NCBI GenBank assembly: GCA_029948255.1
Contig: JALIZF010001828.1
Coordinates: 453,501 to 517,500, forward strand
DNA: 64,000 nt
Direction: 5' to 3'
DNA from: Telmatactis stephensoni
Taxonomy: Eukaryota; Cnidaria; Anthozoa; Actiniaria; Isophelliidae
Position 1 is the stretch's first letter, and every line of letters starts with the position of its first letter. Made by a program: the position numbers and the translations under genes. Shown in pieces: positions 1 to 13,833 of the stretch. Under the pieces are notes generated by a model. It was not told the origin of the DNA, searched no databases, and was given only the letters and a program-made list of their open reading frames with translations.

Positions 1-34
<34 letters not shown>

Positions 35-40
35 AAGATC
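1..40. repeat. (GACA)n microsatellite
   Basis: About nine GACA units at the window edge, continuing imperfectly to about 80. Confidence 0.9.
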
Positions 41-511
41 GACAGACATACCGACAGATAGACAGACGGACATACAGGCATAGCTACCTTAAGCTGCTGA
101 TAGACTGCCAGTGATATCGTGGGCTCATCTACTACGTCATCATTGTGATTGACCTCGTTGCTAATATGTTTCTGCTGGAAAACAATTCAAATCATAAAGA
201 CAGCTAGCTATCACTTATATTCATATATAAATATATATTATATTCATATTTTATATTCAAAAGTGTTACAATGCAGGACAAAAAGGTTAAGACAAACCGA
301 AAAAAATAGTGCTTTAATTTTCCGTAATCCCATCACTTTGAATGAATTTTTGCTCCCCTCACCTCCTTTTACTCAATGTTGAGGTTGGTGCACAATGTCG
401 TCTACAGGATGAGTTATCTTGAGGTTCAACATTGACCAGGGGGAGGAGGGGGATTTCATAGACAAAATGTCTGCCAATGGCTACCTCATAAAGTAACAGT
501 TGGAATCTATA

Positions 512-792
512 GCTAATTGTACAAACATTGACTCTTTCAAAGCGTAGAAGCTGAGACCGAAACGAACACAGGGAAATTTGTTTACTATATAGATGATTTT
601 AAAGAAGCGCGTAGACGTGGACGTTTCAAACAGTGACTGAGATAAATTCTTGGTATTTCCAACACGATTATGTAGCGAATTCACAGATAAAGCATATGAA
701 TATCCATATATTACTAGTGTACCCAGGAGTCATTTTGGTCTCAGCTTCTAGGTTTGATGATTCTGAAAGGGTCAATGTTTGTGCAAATTGCT
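512..792. mobile_element. Foldback MITE, family also at 18664-18852
   Basis: Ends attgtacaaacattgact and agggtcaatgtttgtgcaaat are inverted repeats. Inside them the gaagctgagaccgaaa / tttggtctcagcttc pair also folds. It lies beyond the last coil exon seen of the minus-strand gene. Confidence 0.7.
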
Positions 793-955
793 ATGTATGA
801 ATTTCAAAACTGTCTTAAGCGGGTTTTTTGTCTGTGATTGTAGCTCGCTCCTAAACACGCGCCGTGGCTTTGTGCACCTCTCGATTCTCTAGCGCAAAGC
901 AAGTCGACACAGGGGAAAGCTTGTCTATAGCTACACAGTAGTTTAGCAACTTTAC

Positions 956-3900
956 CTTTAATTGTTCTGTTAACCTTCGGTTTTGTTGTTTGAGCTGGTT
1001 TATCTCATCGCTCATTATTGATAGTTGGCTTGAGACAGCACCTACCAAAATTCACATACAGCAATTTAATTTATATGAATCTAATAGTTTTAAAAGACAA
1101 ATTACAGCCTGTTTATAGAAAGTAGGTTCTCCAGGGAAAATAGAAGTTTAGTTTAGTTTAGTTTACTCGCTTTTCCTAAGAAGGCTGCATGGGACACCAC
1201 AACAGCGCTTTAGCGCCATTGGACAGTGGACCCTGTAGTGTAATAGACCAGACCACACACACCGATAACTTCATGGCCTACTCTCCTCGAACAGTGGTGT
1301 GGGTTATTTAACGTCCCTCCAATGCAATGGTATGTGTAGTAGTTTTTGGAGAGACGGGGCCTATGGTTTAACGTCGTCCTTATCCCAGAAGGTCGAACCA
1401 TTTGCAGATGTAACTCAGTTACAAGGCAGCGCCTTCTCCTCAATTATTTTAAGACCTTGAGGACTGGTCCGGTCGGGGAATCGAACCCCGACCTTCCGCA
1501 CTGAATTCTTCAACTAACCGACTGAATTCTTCGTCCTTGTCCTTGGGTTAAGGACCGGATACACGAGGCAACTTTTCTTACGACTTTTTCTGCAACATTC
1601 CATGCGCGCAAACAACGTTATACCGTACAACTGCAACCACCCCTGCAGCAGTTGCGAAAAACGTTGCATGAAACACTTGCATGATAAAGATCACATTCTA
1701 CTTTTACAACATTTTCCGTAAATTTTTCGGTAGATACACGGTGAAACTGTAATGTGCGCAGTGGTACAGAAACATTTGCAACGAGTGTTCGAGCCTTTAC
1801 CTAACATCTTTCATGAAGACGGACCCTAAACTTCATCATTTTACGACGAGTTTACTGCTAGCTATGTAGTCTTTCCTTATCAATCTTTTGTCTTTCATTT
1901 TCGTACTTTTCTGCCAAACTTTAGCAAGCCGAAAAATACAAGAAAATGAGTAAGGAAGCATACTTACTGTTATATGACGGTTTGTTTTGTGAAGGATTCT
2001 CGTTGTCCTCAACCCCTGTACGATTAAAGACAGTCGTTTAATGACTTGTGACTTCTATTGCTTTTATTGCCTTTACATTATATTATACATACAAAATATG
2101 CACAATTACAATTAAAATAGGTAAAAGTTATACAGAATAACTAATAAAAGCTAATCTAGCTGTGTAACGGGCATGGACGAAGTTATAAATTTATACATAG
2201 GTTGACAAGCAATAAAACACACACACACACGAAGAAAAAACATAATAAGACAATAAAACAATTCAAAAAGCAGAAACAAGGGGAAAAAAGAAAGAAAAAA
2301 ACAGCTGAAGACTCAAAAAAACTAACAAGAATATGTTTCCAAATACAATATAATACAAAATTCAAGTGGGTTCTGTCGTTTGTTCGAAAGTTCCGAAAAT
2401 TGCATTTCTCTCAATTTACGGCAATTTTTAAAATACAAAAGCACTAATCATTTTAAAATATAAATTGTTCCTTTTATCAGACTCTCCTTTATAGAACCAA
2501 AGAGCGTTGAAATGGGACTGGAGATTAAATGATTAGACGCGTAACTCACCTGGGAGGTCGAAGTCATTTTCATCGTCACTGCTGATATTGCTTTTCTCAA
2601 CTTGAGCCTAAGGCAGTATAAAATCACTGAATTAGTCAAACAAAGAAATAACAAAGTACACAAAAAACCGTTTTCTTCAATCGCAAGACTTAAAAGAAAT
2701 TAATTGTTGACAATTAAGTCTCTGGTATTACCTTGTATGACGCCACTTGAACAGTGAGTGTTTCAGCGTTCTTCTATCATGATAAAAAAAGAAAACAACT
2801 TTGTAGTCTATAATAAGAGAAATTCAGTGATTTCAGGTAACGATTGAGAAATTCTACCTCTGCATTTTCTTTAGCTTGTCTCTGTTTTATCAATTCTGTA
2901 TTCAGTTTGGATATCTAAAAGAACACATTGGTAATATAATGCTAATCTGTTCTATAAATACCTAACAGTGCGTATAAGATATATGAAACCATCAAACATG
3001 CATGTGCTATACTCGCAAAACGTTATGCAAGCAAACCAGCGAGCACACAGAGAAATAGAGAACAGTGTATCGGTAAAAGTACACATACAGATGTCAGTAA
3101 GAATACAAGCATGTAAATAATGTCAGTATCGTGTTGTGACCACTGACTACAGTTAACGTAGAATAACGGATACGCAGAATCTCTGAAACAATGCTAGATA
3201 TTTTGTAAATATGGTATGTTGTATTCCTTCTAAGTAAGGAACGCAATTACAGGGTTTTAGCTTACCTGGGAGTTCGCATTAGTGGGGTTCTACTGTATTA
3301 TAATAAATAATGAACTAATAGGCCAAATGCACTAACAGGTCAAGTGACCCTATCTCCTCTAAATCAAGCGGCACCGTCAAAATGCCAGAAATAGAAAGAG
3401 CACCTCGATATTAGTAAAAGTGCAAAGTTTCAGCTCATAAGATGTAATGCAGCAGAAATGACAGTAAATTTAAGATTCGATATTTTCTTAAGATTCGTTT
3501 GGAAAAACGCGTTGGATGGCAACTCGTCTTAATCATCTAATATCGAGGTGCTCTTTCATTTTTTGGAGTTCATTTTGATGGCGCTCTTGATTTAGGGGAG
3601 AGATAGGGTCACGTGACCTGTTAGTGCATATGGCCTATTAATCAATTAATCGATAATTGCAGAGTGTGAGATATAGATAGATGCAAGTACGCAGTGAAAA
3701 CACAATATTGCAAAACATAAATCACACCGTGACCAAATCGATGGCTCATATTTTGTGCTCTTACCTCGTTTTCTAAGTCTTCAATTTTTCGTTCTTTTCT
3801 TTCCAAAATGTCATCATCATTCTCCATCAAACCCTATAGTTTCAAAAAATATCAAAACAAATACGAAATAATACAGAAATTGGTTTATAAAATTCCATGG

Positions 3901-6900
3901 TATTTCTATACCTTTCTCATGCTTATTGGTCTAATTCCATGATCTCAAAACTGACCGTTGTTACAAACCAAGAGATTTACACAAGAACGACTGAGCTGTA
4001 CAACTAAATTTAGGTCAAACTGGAAGAAACACTTCTTGTCTCTGGCTCTGTACCGTCAAGAGCCAGTGAAGATAGCTTCAACTACACTAACAGGAATTTA
4101 CCACAAAACCTTTCTATCCCGATCTCATCATTATAGCAAACAATAAAGGGTTCGTAAATAGAAGCTCTGAAAAAGTATAATTGACTGAGAAAACACTGAT
4201 GGGTGTACATTTAAGGTGTTTTGGCCCATTTCAAAGTTCGCACAACAATTGCCAACTGGGTATTTGCAAACGCTGGCTCAACAGCATGCAAAATGTATAG
4301 CCAACAGATGTTGGGAGTTGTTGGCCAAGACAATGTTGGGTGTTACTGAGTTTCACAGGGTGTAATAGCAGCAGATTCGCGTGATAACGGTTGGACCGTG
4401 GTAATGATAAATGTAGCTTGCGTTATAGAGGGATTTCATGGCAGCCATGTTTGTGGCCGAGTACAATAGAAAGTTTTTGAATAACAAAAGATTTCATTTC
4501 TCTTGGTCCGAAAAAAGGGCTATTATTTCAGTTTGACCACAAACATGGCTGCCGTGAAATCCCTCTATAGACAAACTAGATAAAAGAGACTAAAAACACT
4601 TTTCGGTGTTATATAGTGCATGATATAACTCCAGACATCATTCTCCTCACTTGAAAACCAGGATAAACAAACTACTTACATTAACATGGATGAGATCTGG
4701 AGGAACAGAATGCTTGTTTGCAGCGTTGAGATCTTCTTCAGCGATACGCAACTAAAAGGCAATAAAAAGTTTATTTCCGACCATCCAGAGCTATTACAAA
4801 ACCTTAGTTTAGTTGCTGTCACTGACCACGTGGGATTAACGATTTGTAGAGAGAATAAACTAACTACCAGTGAGAATTTGCTCTTGTGTGACAGAAATCT
4901 TGAGCGTCAACTGACTCTCTAAGCTCCAGAATGCAAATTGTCAAGACCGTTTGTGTACACAACGATTTAACAGTGTTTGCATTCACATAAAAACCGTCTA
5001 CATAGAGTTAGTTTGAATTAAGAGCCATATAAATGAGAGGCTTTTAAGCCTTTAAAAAATCAAAACATTCAGTTATCGAAATGAAGCAAAGTACCATGAA
5101 AACTGGATTTTTAACGACTCATGATCAATTCTCGTACCTCTATTTTTTCTGCAGTTAGTAAAAGTTTGACAAACCGTAAGCAAACACTGCATTGGTAAAA
5201 ATTGTTTGCCAAAATACATTGAAAAGACGACCTCCAACAATCCATTTACTTTAGACAGTATCATTCATTTTAATTGGAAAGGAAACAATGTATGTAATGC
5301 ATATAATTATATTAACGTATACAAACGTAAGCACTAACTATTACAATAATTGTTATCAAGATAATGATCCAGTGCGGACGTGTTGGGAAGAGCATCGCTG
5401 ACCACAAAAATTGAGAAAAAAACACGTGGTCACGCTACTAGTTTTCTGTAAGACTTTGCAGTAAATATACATACAGTACTGCGTGGAATAGAGTGATTCC
5501 ATAAGTGGTAATTTTCGCGGCCATTCTGTCGTTACGGTCACCACCACAGGAAGCCCAACAAGTGACTAGGCCGACTTATGGAATCAGTCCATGCGTGGAA
5601 TAACAACAATAACAACGACAATAATAATAACAACGACATGTAACTTCACGCACAACAATGTTTACTAACGGATTCAGTAGATTTCGTATAAGTGTAGGGG
5701 GAAACGCGCCCGCGCCCCGTACTATGCTGTGATATTTGCAATAGCCGTTTCCCAGGATAAAAGTTGAGTGAGTCCTGTACTAGCCAAAGCCACGGTTTCA
5801 GTGTATACTATAGTGTACTGACAATGGCAATTGCTGACATAAAGTAGCTTATAGTCGATAATTAAACAATATATAATTTACATGATAACAACATTTATAA
5901 AGAGCTAGTGCACTGAGAACGAGGCTTTAGCTAGTACAGGATTCACTCAACTGTATCTTGGGAAACGGCTGTAGCTGGGTTTCAAACAGCTGTTGAATCT
6001 CGTTATCTGTCTCAAATGGTGGTCAAACATTGACCACCATGTACTCTTAACCTGAGAATACTAATTCTATTAAAAACTCGTTTTTTCAACTGATGAAAAT
6101 TCCAAGAAGACTGAAAATGACGTCATATGAAACCCCATCAATGATTTCTGACGAGAACGTGCTGGGCGTGACCGTACCGTTTTCATTCATACCAAAACTC
6201 CTCTCGTAGCAACGTCGTCACTAATCCAGACAAACGTAACTGAACTTGGAATGCAACAACATTTTAGACGAGGAAATGAAGATTTTAGCACCAATAGACC
6301 TTATCGGCTAACGTTTTGCTATGTACGTTTCTACCTAATTCAAAACCTCTGGGAATAAGATTCTTTGTCTTTTGCATTTCAATATCATGTGGAAACAAGA
6401 GGTCTTACTCCCAGAGGTATTGAATCGGGTGGAAACGTACATAGCAACACGTTAGCCTATTTAGTCTATATTATTTTATTTTATATATTATTTTAATGTT
6501 TTTTTTATATATTTTATACTTACTCGTTCTATTGTTTTTTGATGCTGAATTCTCAGTTTACTGAGTTCCTGGTTCAACATTTCATTTTCCTCTTCTAATT
6601 CCTGTAACAACAAATGAAAATCTCAAAACTACAATCAGCTTGCATTAAACGGCAATCCTCAGAATGATCACGTGATCTTCAAACAAAGGTTGATCGTTGA
6701 ATATAGAAATACAGTCGACCCTCCACTTGCGACCACGTACCTCTCGTAAGCGACCACCTTTCCTGTGCGACCAGTTTTCAAAAATACAAAAGTTTCCCAT
6801 ACAAATAACTATAATTTACACCCCCCGTAAGCGACCACCTCTCGTAGAGCTGAAAGTTTGTCGTTTTCATTTGTTTTTTGACCTCCCGTAAACGATTACT

Positions 6901-7579
6901 TGGTGCATAGTCATCTCTTTCACCATGCAAGCTCCACCGTTTGCTGTCATACAGACTGTTGCCTACAAGTATATGCGCGCGCATACTCTTAGGCAGCATT
7001 ACTGCAAAAAGCGGTCAGTACTGCTTTCGCACAATTCACGAGAGAGGAAAGCCGAGTATTGTTTACAGAGTGAAAAAAAAAATGACAATATTTATTAAAG
7101 CTTTTATCATTGCTTTTATCAATTATACTCGAGTTTTACACGGTACGAAAGTTTCTTTTTAAATGATGAAAACAATGGGTGACGTAGCATGGAATCTCAT
7201 CTTTATAGCGAATAAATGTTGTTTGCTTTCGATTAAGTTGAGGAAGAAGCCCACTATTGGTTGAGGAAATAATCATTTGCGGTAAAATGAATATGACTCT
7301 GTCAAGGAGAATTGATGAATGCAAATTATCTGGAGTTCCCTTATAGTTTGAATTTAGACCCCCTGCGGTGTTTCCTCTCCTATGCGACCACCTCTCTTAA
7401 GCGACCGCCTTAACTTTACATTTTGGGTGGTCGTTGGAGGTTTGACTGTATAAAGCATTGTGGGAAAACCACTCGATAGCATGAAAACTATTGACGATAA
7501 TAATGACATACTGTACCTTAATGTCATTCGTTAAATCTCTTTGCATCATGAGTGACGACGTTTTGGAAGAAAACGAGCC
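956..7579 (-). CDS. Coiled-coil exons (8 exons) of the ankycorbin/UACA-like gene
   Basis: Exons 7517-7579, 6524-6601, 4680-4751, 3765-3833, 2858-2914, 2732-2773 and 2550-2607, and 956-1041, are 42-86 nt long. They encode heptad-like, charged helices such as ELEEENEMLNQELSKLRIQH, ILERKERKIEDLENE and ISKLNTELIKQRQAKENAE. The exon 2550-2607 ends in phase 1 and exon 956-1041 starts with the two missing bases, which supports their joining. The rest are all phase 0, so exon skipping would keep the frame. The final exon seen ends at a gtaaag donor, so the coil continues past the window edge. Confidence 0.75.
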
Positions 7580-10500
7580 CTGCATGCATGAATGATGGTA
7601 AAATCACTAAGACAAGTGTAAACATAAACCTTTCTTAATTACCCACCTCGCCCCCTTCCCCGAAAGTTTATCCCAGATTCGCCCCTGTTCTGTCGACCGA
7701 ACACTAGTTAATTTCTTTTCATTTGTTTCCCACCACCTGAAACATTGTCTCTCTTATAAAATGCTTTACTTACTGAGAGCAGCTATTGAATTAGCACCGT
7801 AATTGTCATTGTAGATTTTTTTCAGGAAATTCGATTTTCAATATATCAATGAAATGGCCAGATTGATTCAATGTTCAAATAGATCAGATCTACACATATT
7901 TCTAATGGAACCATACTCGAAAAGAACAAATTAAGAACACGGTCGTCGAATTTCGTTTGTTCTTCATATGATTACGATCGATCGACTGAACTAGACTCCA
8001 ATCAGCCCTAGTGTTACCAATGCTTTACGAAAGTTATTACGCGTCCTCCTCGATAAACCGATCGTCCTGTCCCTATACTAACTGCCTGGCTCATGTATAC
8101 AGCGTTCGGAGTGTGCGCCCTTTACCCCCTCTGCCCGTCAGTGCTCCGTTTTAAGGGTATTTAAAGTTAATTAAAGCTACATCAGTGGAAAGGAAAAAAG
8201 TCAAAACAGGGATAAGAGGTCACTGGGAATCGAAATCGGACCTCTTGCACCAAAGCCGTGCATAAACATACTGTGCCATCCTTGCTTCGTAAGAAATGGC
8301 CGAATTGATTCCTGGGTACACGGATTTTGATAGACCGTCCCTTTGCATATTAATGCTAATCACATACACGGGATTCTCTCGCTTCACTTTGACACAGATA
8401 AATTAATCATCATCATCTTTCCACAGCAGCATATCCACGCACATAGTAGTTCTTCATCTACTGGTACTCACACTCTCTACCTCTACATTAAATATTTTAC
8501 ATACAAACTCACATGTCGATATTTGCTAAAGGAGGAAAAACCGGAGAACCCGGAGAAAAAACCCTCGTGACATGGGAGAGAACAACGTAACACATCAAAC
8601 AAACTCAGTTCACATATGATCCGAGTGCCCGAGCTGGGACTCGAACCCGGACCACAGTGGTGGAAGGCCAGTGCTCTCACCACTCGGCCAACCATTAGCC
8701 ACTTTCATACCGTGAAGACTGGGTACGAGTCCCTCAAATTTTGACGATGGTACGTAACGCAAAACTCATATAGTCAGAAAGAGCACATCGAGCTATATAA
8801 AATCCCGAAATTTGGTGTTAATCGGTTTAATATTGAATGACTAACAGCCGTGCAAAAATGGTAGAATTTACAAAAAAATGTATTTGTGGACATTTGTCCC
8901 TACAGCCATACATTTCTTTGTAAAATCTAGCATGTTTGAACTGCTGTATCTCTTTCAATGTATATCCGATTAACATCAAACCTCGGTATATACAACTCGA
9001 TGTGCTCTTTCTGACTACATAAGTTTTGTGTTGCCATCATCAAAGTTTAAGGGACTCGTACCCAGTCTTCACGGTATGAAAGTGGCTAATGCCACCCGAT
9101 TATGACATAGTTAGGTGAAATTTTTTGTTTAGCTCAGCCAAAGTGAGGCGAAGTGTGTATCTGCATATTATTAGTAGCTTGATGCAAAGGTCTATGTTAT
9201 ATCTTATAAATGCATTGCATATTAAGGTGACTGACTACGTTGGCAAAAAGTAATTAAATATCGTTTAAACCACAATTTTCTAGAACGAAATTTAATGCTG
9301 ATCCCAAAAATGAAAAGAAAAAAGGGGGGTCCCGCACTCGTTTTCGAGATAATCAGCATTGTATGAATGCCTATCTCCGAATTTTTGATGCGAAAATCGC
9401 TCAACCGGAAGTGAATAGAAAAGAAATTAAGAATTAGGGAAATAACATTTCTACAAAGGCTACAATTATGTAAATATTAGCTAATGGAGTATTCTGCAAA
9501 ATGGCATAAATACTTTTGATGTGAGAACAGCAAAATACCTTCATTCCTTGGCTTTTGTGCCGCGAGTACCAACCACAATTGTCCTCATGTCGAGCAAAAT
9601 TTTGTACAAAAATCAATTTTTTCATATGCTAGAATAATTAACTTTTTTTGCAAAATTGATATGATTGAGATTTTTAGGTGTTTTTTTAAATAAACAAAAA
9701 AAAGTATAGAGTCCCGTGCAAAAATGAAGGGTTTTGTGCCTTTGAAGTTGTTAAAAGGGCTAAAAAATGCTAACCGGAAGTGCCGCCATTTTAAAAATGA
9801 CCCGTAGCGCGAGCTTGATTCAAATTTGTGTTGACGAAAACAAGCGAGCGCTCACTGTTTTTTCCAAAAAGAAAATATTTTTACTTCATTCTCTAATGAT
9901 TTTGAGTATTTAAATCCACAAGAATAAATTTGGAACTGATTTTTGTACAAAAACTTAAGTTTTTCTATGATTTTTGCTGTTCGCTGAAATCTCCGCGCGC
10001 TATGACATTGCTTAAGACGTAATGCGCGAAATCATGCGTAGTGCCAACGTAGTCAGTCACCTTAATTGCATTTGGAATACTAACATGTCTGATACAGCCC
10101 CTGTTTGAAACGTCCACATGCACGCGCTTCTGTAAAAATCAGCCAACCAACATACAGTTTCAGTTCCGATGTTTATTTCGGTCTAAGCTTCCATGTTCAA
10201 TGAAATGGAGTTGATTAATTAATAAATGTTTGTGCAATCAGAGTAAGCTAGATAATCAGTTCAATCATATCAGCTCCATGCTCATATCGTCATCGCTGGT
10301 CTCATCCTGCATTTGAAATGTCTTTTCTTTTCATGTGTTGCTTAGCCTGCGTCACATCCGGACTTTTCCTCCGTTAAGTCCGTCTGCGAAATAACGAACA
10401 AAACCGTGTTCTGAGACCCCCAGCAAATAGCAGGATTATAGATAATAGATCCTGATTGGCTGATGCATTTTTCAATTCTAACGAGACTCGTGATTGGCTC

Positions 10501-13500
10501 TATGATCACTGGTGTGTTTGTCTTCGCCATGACAACACTTCCGTTAGATTTACAGAAAACACAGACAGATTTTTCAATCAAAACAACCTACCAGTTACAT
10601 ACATCGATTTGCCTGCTATAAAAGGAAACTTTCGAAACATTCCAATTGAACATATTGTTAAATAATAGCCTTAGTTAACAAAACATTCTCTCAAAGAGAA
10701 ATTACGAGATTGACCCCGGGTCATGCTAGCAATAAAGTCTGTTAATAACTGGAGTCCATCAAGCTAGGTGTCAAAACATCGACACAACGAACATTAAGCG
10801 AGCCAATCACGAGTCTCGTTAGAATTGAAAAATGCATCAGCCAATCAGGATCTATTATCTATAATCCTGCTATTTGCTGGGGGTCTCAGAACACGTTTTT
10901 TCGTTATTTCGCAGACGGACTTAACGGAGGAAAAGTCCGGATGTGACGCAGGCTATGTGTTGCTAGGTTCCTTGTATAAAACGTTTCGCTCTAATTTTAC
11001 TAAATGGGTCCAAAGTTTTGTTCAACTTAATTTTTTTCCCTTGCCTTAGTTTCCTCAGTGTTGTGAGCAAAAGATAGTTCAAATTTAATTACTTTAATTT
11101 CCTTTTAATCTGTACGGCATTCGTCATAACATTGTCAGCATTGGAACAGCCTAATCCTGCTAATGGGTTAAACAATTACAGAAATATAAAACCTGCTCAT
11201 CACTTTGAAAATGAACCTTAACAAGCGTAGCAGAAATTTGAAGATTTAATTACACAATATCTGTAACTGATGTCGTCGTCCGGGTTTTGAAACGTCTTTT
11301 CCCTTTCACGTGCTCCATCGTTCTACTCTTAAAATCTGTTCTCCTTTATTAGTATAATTTAATTCTTCCTTGCTTTTCTCATTTTAATCTCCTTTTTACT
11401 TCCAATCTGTATCTTCGTCAGAGCATTGTGAACACTGGCGAAACCTATTCCTGCTAATGGATTTAAATAATCCGCCACAGAATTATAAAACGTGAAATAT
11501 AGCTTTTCACTTTGAAAAGAAATATAATAAACAATAAAACTTCCCCAAGCATCTGTCTTCAAAAGAAGAAAAACCTTAATGGATTGGTAATACTAGGATC
11601 TAAGACATTTCTAATGCGATTAAGTGCGAGCAACACCTTTATCAGCCAACACGAGTTTTATTTCGCTACTTGGGCCATGGACGACACAGAGATCAAACAG
11701 TGTTGGTTAGTGGGTCCATTCACATGGCATCCCTCTTTCACCAACCAAGCTACAAATATATCCAGTATCGTTGTTGTGGTCCTTCAGCTTTTGACGATAC
11801 CATTCGTCCTATTTCTCAATGTTGTCACTCTCATTATTGTAGCAAAGTTTGAATCCTTGCGAAAAGAACGCTTCGTTGTACTGGCCCTTCTTGCTGTCAC
11901 AGATGTTCTTTCTGGTCTGATCTCCCAGCCTCTTCTTATTGCTAAAGAACTGTATCATTTATTGAACAACGATGTCAACTGCAGTCTAGATAGTGCTTTC
12001 TATCTTAGCTACATACTTTTTTCAAGTGCATCACTCTGTCAGCTAGCATGCCTCACCTATGAAAGGTACGTTGCCATAACCGATCCGTACGAATACCCAA
12101 ACCGTATTACTGTACGTAGACTTGTATATGTAGCAATAGCAAACTGGACCATCCATGTTGCCTTAGTAGTGATATCTGTATTAATATTATCAGCAACATA
12201 TCCGGGCTTTCACGTCATTGTAACTATTCCATTCCTTCTTCTATTTTGTATTCTGTACTGGTACCTCAAGATCTTTGCAGTTATTCGTAAGCAAAACCGC
12301 CAGATGCATCAACATAATGCCAACCACGAATCAAACTCAAGAAACCTTTCACTGAATCGCAAATCAGCCATCACTGCTATTATGCTATTCGCAGTTTTTT
12401 CCTTGAGGTATCTACCAGAACTTGTCAATGTGATTCGTGGATTATACTACGGGTCTGCAGTCCGAGGACCCGCCTATTTCGCCTTCGAACCATGGAGCAC
12501 GTTTTTCGTACATCTGAACTCACTTTTCAGTCCTATTGTCTACGGAGTGCGCATCAATGAGTTTCGCAGATATTTCTGTCGATTTTTTCGCATCCAGATA
12601 AGTAATGAGGAAAACCCCAATGGTCCATTTGTATTAAAGGTATCTCCACACATCAAGAACAAACAACCTCAAGTTTCCTCTCAAAAAAGAATGAGGGAAC
12701 CAGCCTGGCAGCAGAGAGAGGACATTAAACACAAAGATGAAGGAAACCACGCTGTCGAGCTGTCCATACTTAATGTGTTACCAGAAAGAAACGAACAGAT
12801 CGTCGCTGAGAACGACGATGAGCAGTGTGACGAATTGGTTTAATTAGGGATAATTAAAACGTTCATGGTGAAAAATACTGGAATCTACCAAAACTTGTCA
12901 ATGTGTTTCTTCGATTACGCTACGGGTCTGCAGTCCGAGGATCCGCCTATTTCGCCTTCCAATCATGGGGAAGTTTATTCTTGCATTTAAACTCACTTTT
13001 TTGTCCTCTTATCTACGGACTACGCATGCACCAATGGGTTTCGCAGTTATTTTGTTCGATTTTTTGGCATCCAGATAAGTCATGACGAAAACCCCAATGC
13101 TCCACAGGTCAACAACGAACAACCTCAAGTTTGCTCTCAGAGAAGAATGAGAGAACCAGCCTGGCAGCAGAGAGAGGACATGAAACACAACGATGAAGCA
13201 AGTCACGCTATCGAGCTGTCCGTACTTAATGTGTTACCAGAAAGAAACGAACAAATCGTCGCAGAGAACGACGAATCGATGAGCAGTGTGACGAATTGGT
13301 TTAATTAGGGATAAAACGCTCATGGTGAAAAATACTGGAATTGCAGTCAGGCATCCTTAAAATCTAAAATACGCAAAAAGTTGACACTGACTAAAAATTT
13401 GAGAAACAAAAATTGGACGTTTCGGTTTCGTCTGAAACCTTTATCAGCATGTAAAAAATGAAGTCCTTAAGCTACTGCACATTACTCACAGCCCTAGAAA

Positions 13501-13800
13501 CGTTCGGCACGTGGATATGTTCATTAATGGAGTTCTTATTCTTAACTCAGTGCCAAGCTTCCAAAAAACAAACACAGAGACCATTGTTGACATTGGTCAG
13601 ATAATCTTCACATTATCAATGTCAAATTCATGATCTGTTCTTTTTCGTGTTCACTAGCCAAGAGTGAATTCACGTTCATGGTGAATCTGGTTAATAGTAA
13701 CTAAAAAGAATAGAAAAGATATGCAAAAGAAAACTGCAAAAGAAGAGAAAAGAGAATGAAAAAAAGAAGGCAACAAAAGAAGAAGAACAACATCATCATC

Positions 13801-13833
<33 letters not shown>

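Noticed and set aside
5147..5157. 11-nt micro-exon of the ankyrin gene (ctgcag ... gtacg)
   Set aside because: Wrong length for the phase-0 neighbours at 6524 and 4751; it would break the frame.
8630..8700. tRNA gene on the minus strand
   Set aside because: A and B boxes are present, but the acceptor stem does not pair; it is a SINE head.
11512..11676. Upstream start (55 extra residues) for the GPCR
   Set aside because: The extension is Lys/Asn-rich with no signal peptide; the ATG at 11677 gives a normal short receptor N-terminus.
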